Origin: Liolophura sinensis
Lineage: Eukaryota; Mollusca; Polyplacophora; Chitonida; Chitonidae
NCBI RefSeq assembly: GCF_032854445.1
Contig: NC_088300.1
Location: forward strand, 26,889,608-26,953,607
DNA: 64,000 nt
Reading direction: 5' to 3'
A model generated the notes under the pieces. That model worked only from the letters and a program-made list of their open reading frames with translations. It did not search any database and was not told the DNA's origin. The translations under genes and the position numbers were made by a program. This document shows positions 24,801 to 36,800 of the stretch, one piece after another (position 1 is the stretch's first letter; every line of letters starts with the position of its first letter).

Positions 24801-27800
24801 GTATGGAAATTTCAGCTTTGTAAGTTTACAAATTCAGGTGTGTTGAGGGTTATCTGTATTAAATTGGTTTTGTTTGGAACATTAAAGGCACATAAATATT
24901 GAGTGTTTTGAAAATACATGTATCTGCAGAAAGTCTGGTATATCTAGGTATTTTTTGCAAATGCAACAGTTCATGTATATCCCCTTCCTAAAAAGAGAAT
25001 ATATTTTTGGTGATGGTGCATGTGAAAATTTACTGATGAGGAATGATTTTGTGACATGTTAGAGAAGATGTAAAATGGTGGCTAATCAGGATATTTTAGT
25101 CCCCTTTATAACAATTTTAGCATGTGATAAATTTTGGTCCGATTTATAGCAAGCTATTGTTGATATGTGGGATAGGATGTGTTGGGAGACTTATAAATGC
25201 TAATTAATGTTGGTACGTGAAAACAAGTTGTTTGAGTTATATGTATGCATACGGAGAGAAGGGTGTATGGTAGAAGTGGTATAAAATGTTAAATAAGGAA
25301 AAAAAAGTCAGGATATCCTAAGTAAGCTGAAAATGTTCTAAGATGTCTATAGTCTCACACTTCTAGGTATTTTACCAGTTGTATTTTGTGTTGTACAAGC
25401 GAGCCAACTCTAAAATCTCAAAAAAGGGAATAAACATAAACTTGTAAATCTACCTTTTTATTTTGATCGATCTCCATGTTATTAATGATTTTCCTGTTTT
25501 TCAAGGCTTATTGATCATGTATTTCGATATATCTTCAACAGGAAAAATTGTCAGGGTAATCCACATTTTCCACAAATTAGATGATTTTCAAGTTTTCATT
25601 TTTAATTTTATAAGGTATTCCAGCATTGAACAAAATTTTTATTCAGCCTGTAAAGCGAATTTAAATTTGGCCTAAGGATTATTATGTGCTGGTTGTGTTA
25701 TGTACACCACTTTTGTTTCTTGGCTCGGGCACATCAGAATAACTATAATTTGTTGAGTAAAGTAATTCACATGCACACTACACATACTTTTGTTTACATG
25801 TATGTCGCATGTCACAAGATCACATGACTGGTTCAAAATAGTTGAGTCTCCTGCACAAATGCAAGTTGTTACTAAATAATATCATTTGTCAGGAATCGTT
25901 AGATAAGATGAAGGTTATGCTTATTTGTATTAAATATGCCAAGTTTGTTTTTTACAAAATTATCATTATTTATAGATCTAAATAGTTGCTTTCATTTCGG
26001 GTATAATTTATACCAAAATATATCAATTTTAATACTTTGCTTTTTGAAGGGCAAATTCAAAAGAAAACTTTTGCTTTGGTCATTGTATCTGGCTCAATGG
26101 CACCCCCGGTGGAGAAATCCAGTTATCCCTGTTTTACACCTGTGTTGACCCCTACTAAGGTGTTTACTCCAATGGGCCTTTGATATGAGAACTGGTCAGC
26201 AAAATCCAGCCAGAGCTGAAACAAAAGAAAATGTTAAACTGTTACTCAATGGGATTATCTCATTAACAATAAATAGAGGAAGAGCAAAAACTGTCAGGGC
26301 CTTCTTTGTGTGTGGTGTTTAGGTGTGGACTGTAATTTAACAAACAGATCAGTACACCTTAATTTGTGGATATCAATGCAGCCTCTGAACATGCTATTTA
26401 TTATATTGATATATTCAGTTTTCAGTTAGTACATTACATACCAGTTTATTGTTGATGGTTATGTATATATTTTGGAACAAAAAACACATACACATATGAC
26501 CAAGAAAGGTAGCTGAAATGTAATGTAAGCTTCAGAATTTACCAACAGCAGACAATTCATAGGAGTAAATTATAGTATTTTGGCATAGTCTGGACCTGTA
26601 GTGGATTAGTGAGGATTAGCGGTAACGTATCTTACACCTAAATAACATACAACTATACTTTTTTGTTCTTGACCTGACCGCATTAATTTATGATTTTTTC
26701 CCCACATTTCATCTGTATTACCTGTAAAATTAAGTACTGAAAAGGTATCACTTAAAGTACAGTAGAATCATGAACAGTTTCAAAACGTCTTCAGCACACT
26801 CAATCAAAATGTGGCAGTCTATGTCCATCATTGTTGCTGTGCTAAAATTCAGCTGTACAAGGATGTATGTCTTTGAGGGGTACTTTACTCCATCCAATCT
26901 ACATGAAATCTTTGAATCTCCAAGTGAGCCACTATGATTCAAAAGTCTTACTCAATCAAACCTACAAGGATTCTCTGAATCTCCAAGTGTGTCACTATGA
27001 TTCAAACGTCTTACTCAATCAAACCTACAAGGATTCTCTGAATCTCCAAGTGTGTCACTATGATTCAAACGTCTTACTCAATCAAACCTACAAGGATTCT
27101 CTGAATCTCCAAGTGTGTCACTATGATTCAAACGTCTTACTCAGTCAAACCTACAAGGATTCTCTGAATCTCCAAGTGTGTCACTATGATTCAAACGTCT
27201 TACTCAGTCAAACCTACAAGGATTCTCTGAATCTCCAAGTGTGTCACTATGATTCAAAAGTCTTACTCAATCAAACCTACAAGGATTCTCTGAATCTCCA
27301 AGTGTGTCACTATGATTCAAAAGTCTTACTCAATCAAACCTACAAGGATTCTCTGAATCTCCAAGTGTGTCACTATGATTCAAACGTCTTACTCAATCAA
27401 ACCTACAAGGATTCTCTGAATCTCCAAGTGTGTCACTATGATTCGAATGTCTTACTCAATCAAACCTACAAGGATTCTCTGAATCTCCAAGTGTGTCACT
27501 ATGATTCGAACGTCTTACTCAATCAAACCTACAAGGATTCTCTGAATCTCCAAGTGTGTCACTATGATTCGAACGTCTTACTCAGTCAAACCTACAAGGA
27601 TTCTCTGACTCTCCAAGTGTGTCACTATGATTCGAACGTCTTACTCAATCAAACCTACAAGGATTCTCTGAATCTCCAAGTGTGTCACTATGATTCGAAC
27701 GTCTTACTCAATCAAACCTACAAGGATTCTCTGAATCTCCAAGTGTCACTATGATTCAAACGTCTTACTCAATCAAACCTACAAGGATTCTCTGAATCTC

Positions 27801-30800
27801 CAAGTGTGTCACTATGACTCAAACGTCTTACTCAATCAAACCTACAAGGATTCTCTGAATCTCCAAGTGTGTCACTAACATTCTGAAGTCTGAGAAATTA
27901 CAAAACATGAATTTCATGTGTAAATCTAAAAAGTATTATAATGAATTTAATCTTGTGAGTTGTGAGTAGAAAAAATTACAGTTACTTATCTTTCTCAGAA
28001 TGTTAAGTAATAGCAATTAACAGAAGGAACCAGACCCAGTGTCCATCTGTCCATGAATATGTACTGCCCACTTCGTTTTTTAGCCTATACATGTTACACA
28101 AAGGACACCCTTGATACACATATTCAGGATATGAGGTTTTCCTTTAGCTGACTTCGCTTTATTATGAGCATTCATAATATACCCTAATTCTGCAACGTTT
28201 TCAATCGCCACTGCTACCAAAATTTTGAAACTATGGGATGCTCAGAAATAATTTGCACAGTTTAATGAATCTTGGATCTTTAATAAGACAAACAGATCAT
28301 TTTTAGCATCATTTTCGTAATAATTTGTGTGCATGAGTTCCACGGAAAAAAGTCCTTTAGTGGTTGAAACTAGACAGTAAATTTGTTCTGTGTGAGGTGG
28401 CCTAGGACTGAAATATCGGGAAGAAAATTCATTTATTCAGTTCTTTTTGTATTATTTGATGGTAATGTTTCGTCTAGAATTTGGCTTTAGAAGTCTTTGT
28501 ATCTGTTGTTAAATTTGAAGGTCTAATTTAAACTAAAGGATACATGTATTATTTAAAAAAGTGTCACATGCAATTTAATCTGTGGTTGTCATGTAAAATT
28601 TGCTGGTAATTTTCATTTAACAATATCCTTTGAAAAGATGCATCGGATTTCAAAGGAGAACTTGAATTAGCTGAACACAGGAGTTTGGTTACGACACGAG
28701 AGCCATTTTCCACTTTTTGGGTTAAATCACGGCATTTTAACAGGATTTTTTGCGGTATATACGAAAATGATAATAATCCACATAACATGACCATTGACTT
28801 AGCGTGCATATCCTCTATAATAAATATTTCAGGTAATAACATTCATGGATTATTATTATGCTACTTATTGTATGTACCCATGTTAAAATGCAATGACTTA
28901 CCCCAGCCCCCCAGCTTGTTGTGATGTCACAGCTTGAGAGCTTCGCATTGGATTTGAAAGAAAAGATGAGTTAAGCCTTCAGGCATAATTTCATCTAAAA
29001 CATTTTCATTCGTCTGTTTTCAGTGAAAGACATTATTACTTTATCTGTAACGGGTTGTTATTCATCAATTAGTAGGCGACTAGTGTTGGCAAGCAGAATG
29101 TGAAAAAAATATACATGAAAAAAGTGAGAAAATTTGCCGTTTTGTACAGATGTGCAGTACGTGAAGGTCTCGTTTGTGGCATGTCATTTGACATTGTTTG
29201 GGACAGCTGTGTGTATCTGACACTAATTGGCAGAAACAGACATGGTGAATTATACCTGTGAAAATCATGCATATCCTTCTCCATCATTCAAATTAGGTTT
29301 ATAATTGTACAATAAAAACTTAAATGGGATGTTAGTTAAGTATTAAAAACTGAAACCACGAGGTTGATAAATTGATCTGCAGATTCAGTGTCTTTTAAAA
29401 CGCAGTTGGAATACAGAAAATTGTGTTGAAGGAAATGAGAAACTACCAAATATTATATATATATAATATGAGTCCTTTAGAATTATAAGTATGACCAAAG
29501 TAGCTCACACAAAAATGAATATTTAACAAATCTTTAGTTTGAAAAATTTGGCTCACCTACCAACGTACATGTAGACTTGTTCAATTTACATCCATTTTGA
29601 TTACCAATTTCTAAATGTTGATAGAAGATTACTGTATAACACAATCTGAGATGAGCTGTTTATTCAAGTAACTGTTTAAGTAATAAATTAACTGTAGTTT
29701 AGTTTGTTGTGGAATTTTCCTTTCATTGTTTTGGGATAGCCCTATTATTGACTACACACCTTGCATATGATTAATGTGTAAAGTTGAGCCAAGTGTTTAT
29801 GAAAAGCTGAATGGCTTACCTACTAGGGGGTCTGAGAATACTTGCCCCTGCCCCCCTGATCTGTTACCTTCCCATGAGGGGGTAAGCAGGGGGTGGGACA
29901 GTATGTTTAGGGCGGGGATCAAGATAGAGTGAGAACATCAAAGAGATATCAGCTTGGGCTAGGTAATTATCAGAGAATTAAAAATCCTATTATGTGTTGA
30001 TGTGCTAACTGTAAACTGTTTGGCCAAATATCATTACTTTCAGCTCTAATTAAGGATCAAAGGTTGAAAAGCTCCGCAACCTGAGAACAACTCACTATCT
30101 GTTTTTGGTGTTTTTCTCTGGCGGAATTTGATTGGCTGAGGAACTGTATTTAAGCATAGAGGTTTTCAGGAATGTGTATCATTTTTTTGATTTTATCACT
30201 TTGTCATAGTCATTACCTCTCTCAATCATGTCAAACCATGTACTACTGTGTCAAGGATCAGAGGTCAATGTCAAACCTGCGGACATGTTCGAGTATTTAT
30301 GGCAGACCATCGGCGAATCCATCAGCACTGAAGATTACAGTAGTTTACCGCACTTGGATGAGTCTCGGTCCAAACCGGATGATTTTCACAAGGATAAGTA
30401 TGAGCTGCCATTGGAAAATAGTATATCTGAAATGCTTCATCCAATTATGAAGCAAAGGGATTCCAACAGCCGAAGTTCCAGTCCAGATTGTCAGTCGCCA
30501 ACGGTGGACAGTTCTCAGCAGAGCCTCTACTTCCATCAGGTGGGTAATCTCTAAACCGAACGCTGAAACACGATATTAAAGTTGCTGATAAAATCTGCAC
30601 ATTTGGAATTTATTCTCATTGATTATGAATAAATGAAAACATTGACATAATCTGTGTTGTATTTTTAGTTCTTGAAATTTTGAACTGAAATGTTATTGAC
30701 TTACTGTAAAATAAACTGATGTAGCATAATTCAACAACAGTTTTTGATATAACATAGTTTACATTCACCTATAAATGTATTGTAATGTTAACCATTAATG

Positions 30801-33800
30801 GTTTGCGTTATTGCATGTTAATTGTCATTTCAATGTTTTGTCAGTGGTGGGTTGACTCTAGTCCTTAAACTAGACAAATAAAAAATATTTTCATACTCAC
30901 TGTATTTGTACAGCTTCATTTTGAGTGATGTTCACTTGATTTTGATGATCAGTTAATATCCTGATATTTATTGTGAGTAAGTCATGTTTGAGTATTATTT
31001 GACATGTCACTGGCCTACTTTCAGTCACCACCACCTGTGACAGGGAATGCTGGGATTGCCCTTCAGCACTACTCCACACAACATGCCATCCCATCACATG
31101 TTAACTATGCAGGTGACTATGGCTTCGAAATCTCAATTCCTAAACCCGAGAAGGAGACAAAGTCAACATCATGGACGTACTCCCCCATGTTCAAGAAACT
31201 CTATGTCCGAATGGCGTCTTCCTGTCCTGTCCAGTTTAAGACTCTCCATCCACCACCTGCGGGCACCAGTATCCGTGCAATGGCCGTCTTTGCCAAGTCT
31301 GAGCATGTGCAGGATGTGGTGAGACGGTGCCCGAATCATGCCACCTGTAAGGAGTACAACGAGAACCATCCTGCTCCATCACATTTCCTGCGCTGTGAAC
31401 ACAAGTATGCGCAGTATGTCGATGATAGGTTGAGTGGTCGTCAGAGTGTCATAATTCCTCATGAGGCTGCTCAGGCAGGATCTGATTGGGTGGTCAACCT
31501 CTTCCAGTTCATGTGCCTTGGGTCATGTGTAGGCGGACCGAACAGACGACCAATCCAAGTTGTCTTCACATTAGAGAAGGATCATGTCGTTCTAGGTCGT
31601 GCTGCAGTTGAGGTGCGCATCTGCGCCTGCCCTGGACGAGATCGCAAAAATGACGAGAAGCTGCTTGCACCTCCCGGTCAGCAATCCAAGAAACTAACAA
31701 AAACGCCACTCACTTCAAAAGTTCTTCAAGGACAAGGGAAGAAAAGAAAATTTGAAGGAGATGATGAGTGTTTCACCCTGACGGTCAGTGGCAGAGAAAA
31801 TTATGAACTATTATGTCGCATTAGAGATTCACTGGAGCTGGCTGCCATGTTAACTCCCCATGACATTGAAAGTTACCGTCAAGGTCAGGTTAAAGCAAGG
31901 CCTCAGTCAGTGAGCACTGGTGAACCGCAGACCAAGGTTATTCGTCTCAGTCCAGTCAATCAGAATATGGCTGTATTTAATGCTTCTATTTCTCATTAAC
32001 ATTTCATTTGTGAGAAAGTCATATATTATAAAATTATTCATTATTTCTATTTCTCACTGGTTTAAAAGTTAGATATTACGTGTAATTGTTAAAACAGGCA
32101 AATTTTACAAACGCATATCCATTTAAATACTTGTACACGTTACGACAGTGAAGATCCCGGTCAGATTTCATTGGGAACATTTTCAAACGTTATGTTAAGA
32201 ATCTTCTTAATGAAAACTTAGCCAGAGATACAACTACAAGTGAACATCATTCATCAATTCAAACAACTTTTTAATATACATCGCCTGAATCTGTTGTCCT
32301 GGGAAATTATAGAAGTTGTTGTCAGGGTAAAAATCATCTCAGCCACAAATGATTGTGGAAGCAGCTCTGGAATTCATAGATTATTTTTCTAATACCTAAT
32401 ACAATGTTCCTTGTAGTCCTCATATTATTTGGTATGATTTTAATTAATTATGCAAGTATTTGTTATCTTGTGTTGATTTTGTTGTGATTTGATTCTCAGT
32501 TATAGTTTGTAGCATATTCTAATCTTTAAGTCACGACAGTTTTATGGTATCCAAGAAGAAACTGTGATAATTCATTTTCCATTAAGATAAATTGTATATG
32601 GATGTTTGTTTTTGTAAAGAAGTGAAGCAAAATGACCTGAAGATGAAATAAAATGTTCCCATTTATCTCTTAAAGGTTTTGTATTTTGCTCTACATTCAC
32701 TTTTTTCTTATCTATTCCAGTTTGTGCAGTTTTAAGTTGATTTGTTTTCCTGTGCATACTGTTTATTTGCTTTTGTTTTATGTGTTGTAAAACTTTTGTG
32801 CTAGTCCAATAAAATTCAAAGTACTACAAACATCTCTGTTATTAAAGATTTAATCCAAGACTCTTGCAATCCAATTTAATATGGATTGATGATTTTAGCT
32901 TACACCAAAATGGTAATGACATTGCACATAAAAGCATTTGAAATTGATGGCACCATTAGTCACACAACTGCTATCAGCCTCAAAGTTAATGTGACCTGTT
33001 GTGGTACAGAGTTAATTGTCACTATGGAGAGAGGTCATGGCCTGGTGCTTGCTTTCCTATAGAATAAAGACAAGGGTTGCGGGTTCAAACCCACAGGGAA
33101 TTTCTAGATTCCCCTGCATTTATTGCTTGTGCATCTTTACTGACAATGAGCTGTTTGCATAGTCTAACATTCATTGGAGAATGCTTGTCCTCCACCGATA
33201 TGGTGTGCATATCTGTACATCACAACTGGGAAAGTTTGTCAGTTACTTGCCAAAGGTCGCTGGTTTAGTCCAAGTACCCCCCATTTCCTACACCCCAAAA
33301 CTGACTGTCCTATGGTATAAAACAACAATCAGATAAATTTGGTTGAGATTAACAAAGACACAGGAAAACAGAAGGAAAGTAGTAATACATGTAGTATGTT
33401 TTTTTGCATGTTTTAAGGCAGTGTTTAAGAGATCTAAGATTTCGCCCATCACTAAGTTATTTAATTTCTGTGAGTTCTATTGATCTAAGATTTCGCCCAT
33501 CACTAAGTTATTTAATTTCTGTGAGTTCTATTGATGGTGGAAAGGTGTTATAAGTGGATTTTGTCAGAGGATATTAGTTTCATAACTATTTTTTATGACA
33601 TTTATTTGGCTCTAAAAATGCAGTTTTCAGGATAACTACCGGGTACAGTACTTGTACATCTGTATTCATTTGTGATACAGTATCTTTGATCCACAGGCCA
33701 GACAAGATATCGTTACCACCTGAGCTGGCCAAGCTTAATTGGTACTAACATGTTTATAGGGTCAGTAGAAGTAAATTAAGATATGGTAGCCTTTCTGCAA

Positions 33801-36800
33801 ATGGTAGCTTTATCACACATTCTGATAAAATGAAAAATCACCTTATAACATGTGTAAGGCATTGTGCAAATTACGAGAAGCAAGAGAAATGTCAATATTC
33901 CGTGGACTTTCAGTTAATAATAATAATACAAGACCAATTTAAAAGGGTTGTTTGATTGTTTATGAAAAAAAAATAGCTGAATATTCATTTCACACTTTTG
34001 CACACTTTTTATTTAAGCAAATTCTGAACACTGTCTTACTTCAGGTTATTTCTGAAAGCCAAATAGCCTAAGTTGTCTATTTAGTCAGATGCAGTAGCAG
34101 ATCATTTATGTAATTATACATGTGCTTAATCTGGTTGATTAAGAAATAGTTATTATCTAATGATTTCTATTGTTGTTCATATTAGTACAGCAAAAGTGGA
34201 AGAGTTAAAATTCTGAACTAGGTGCTGCAATATAATTTGCATTTCCATGTAGGGTCAAATTCTCCGTGGAACATAAAAATTGGTGGGGCCCTCTGTCCCC
34301 CTCCAGTTCTGACGCAGCTGTTACAGTACTAATGATTATAATCATATTTATTTTCTGAGGGAGATCAATTAGTTACAAAACCAATCTTCTGTGAGTCCCT
34401 TATAACAAGCACATATTCACAATGGCTGTGATATCTCGCTAAAAGTGGATGCTGCCCTGTACTCGGGCACCTCATGAAGTGAATGTTAAAAGATGGCACG
34501 TCTGTAATGTTATCCACAGTCACAGACAGACAACAACTTTAATATATAGCTGCAGGTTGATACAGAAGTTATCTTGATCTACCCATAGCAGTTAGCATTG
34601 CCATCAAACAATGTCTATGAGTAGGCTATATGTTGTTAAAACATCTGTCTAATATAGGGCACTTTTCAGAAACTTAGTTTTGTATTAATTAAGCAAACGT
34701 TTGGTTATTAATATTAATATTATTATTATTAATAAATGGTTAATATTAACCATTTTATTGCATTTGTTACCTGAGAAACTATTGTTGATGTTTCTTCTGG
34801 ATTTTTTTCCTGTGTGAAAGGAAACAAAATATGTACATTTGTCTGATGTTTACAGGTATGTTGCAGTTCAGAATGAGAAGTCTTGTCAGGAAATGGACTT
34901 TAGAAGCCCTCTGTTCCTGTCAGCGGCATTGTGTGCAGCTTGTAGGTGAGAAACACTGATAACTGTGGGTGATCCCCAAACAAACCTCCCCCCACCCATC
35001 TGCACCAAAACCTCACAGCCCAATCCTGCCTGCTCTCTGCTCTCCTACATATAGAAGTGCATCAGTGAAATTCCCAGGCCTTCAGATGTTCTCATTTCAC
35101 TGTTTGTACAAGAACTGACAAAACAATGTACCTTTAATTAGATGTCAAGTTGGCAAAAACGTTATGTTTTGTTTACTTTCATGAAAAAACATCGTTTAAT
35201 TCTTTCTCTTTTGTAGGCTTGGCTTGTAGTGTCAATGTGGAAAGTGGCATGTACGTTGACATGGATTAGTTTGATTGTAATAGATTCTCATGTTATGTGA
35301 AAAACAAACAAAGCGAGAAAAAGAAAGAAGAAACATTTGTCACATTGTTTAAAGACATACATGTACATGACGGTGGATACTTTCGCATTGATTCATTCTG
35401 ATAACACAATGCAGGGTTGTGAAAATTTTCACTTTTCCCATACTGGTACATCTATCAGAAGTCTAATTAAATGTTTTTTGTTTATATTAAATGGCAGGAA
35501 AATAGTTTGTTGCTACAGGGTACTTGTTGAAACTGTAGATGTATGAAATAAAGACAATATTTTTACTATGTCAACTAAGATGCCAGAGAATCAATCTTGC
35601 TGAAGTCAGATTTAGTTGATTTATTTATAAGCTACATCTAAACTGCATATTTATTTTTCAAAGTTCAGAAATAGGTTGTCACATGGCTAAATCTGCCTAT
35701 GGTGATCTTCCATGGATTTTGACAGATTTTAATAAAATGTCCAAACTTCTCCAAAAATCTCCATTAGGTGGGTGCATGAATATTAAATTACAAGGCAATT
35801 CTATAAGTGGTTGTATAGAAGAAATTTCTGAAAGGATTTCAATACATGTATCAGTATAGTGGCTAAGTACTGGTAGGGCTGTGGTGTGTTAAAGTTTTAT
35901 ACCAGTACATACACTGTACTGTATATATTTAAGTGATTTGGTAATGGATATTGTCATTGAATAATGACTGTGATTTGAAGATTTCAAGAAGAACACCACA
36001 AAGCAGATTATGAAAAGAATAATAATCTTAGAAAAAACAACACAGGCTCCCAGTTTTATTTTAGCATTGTAAAGATTGATATATTTACAGTTATATTCAA
36101 ATTAGTTTAAGGAAACTAATGTTGTTTTTTTTGGGTTTTTTTTTTTACTTTGCAGAAAGCTGAAGGTGAGAGTTGAGTGGTCAAAGTTACGGGATGTGGC
36201 ATCAGTGAAAAGAACTACCTATGAAAGACTATTGGTGGACATGGGCAATATAGCACAGGATATCACAGGTTAGTCACACAAACAATTGTGTAGGAATGGA
36301 CAAAATGGGCTGAATGTCAGTAGTAAGTAACAAACAGCTGTGTAGGAATGGACAATCTAGCATAGGATGTCACAGGTTAGCCACAAACACTTGTGTAGGG
36401 ATGAACAAAATAGCACACGATTTCACAGGTTAATGACAAACTGTTGTGTAGGAATGGACAAAATAGCACAGGTTAGTAACAAAAAGTTGTGTAGGAAAGG
36501 ACACAATAGCACAAGATGTCACAGGTTAATGAGAATCTGTTGTGTAGGAATGGACAAAATAGCACAGGGTATCACAGGTTAGTCACACAAACAATTGTGT
36601 AGGAATGGACAAAATAGCACACGTCACAGGTTAATCGCGAGAAGTTGTGTAGGAATAGACAAAATAGCAAAAGATGTCACAGGTTAATGAGAATCTGTTG
36701 TGTAGGAATGGACAAAATATCACAGGCTGTCACAGGTTAGTAACAAAAAGTTGTGTAGGAAAGGACAAAATAGCACAAGATGTCACAGGTTAATGACAAT

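Noticed and set aside
26867-27754. 295-codon open frame of 21-residue repeats as a structural protein gene
   Set aside because: The frame is open only because the minisatellite unit is 63 bp. It has no codon signature, promoter or splice context, and it lies in an ORC6 intron.
31004-31024. ATG at 31,004 as the start of a shorter p53-like protein
   Set aside because: The seven codons before 31,025 are intron sequence ending in TTTCAG. The upstream exon joins in phase and supplies the MDM2-type motif.
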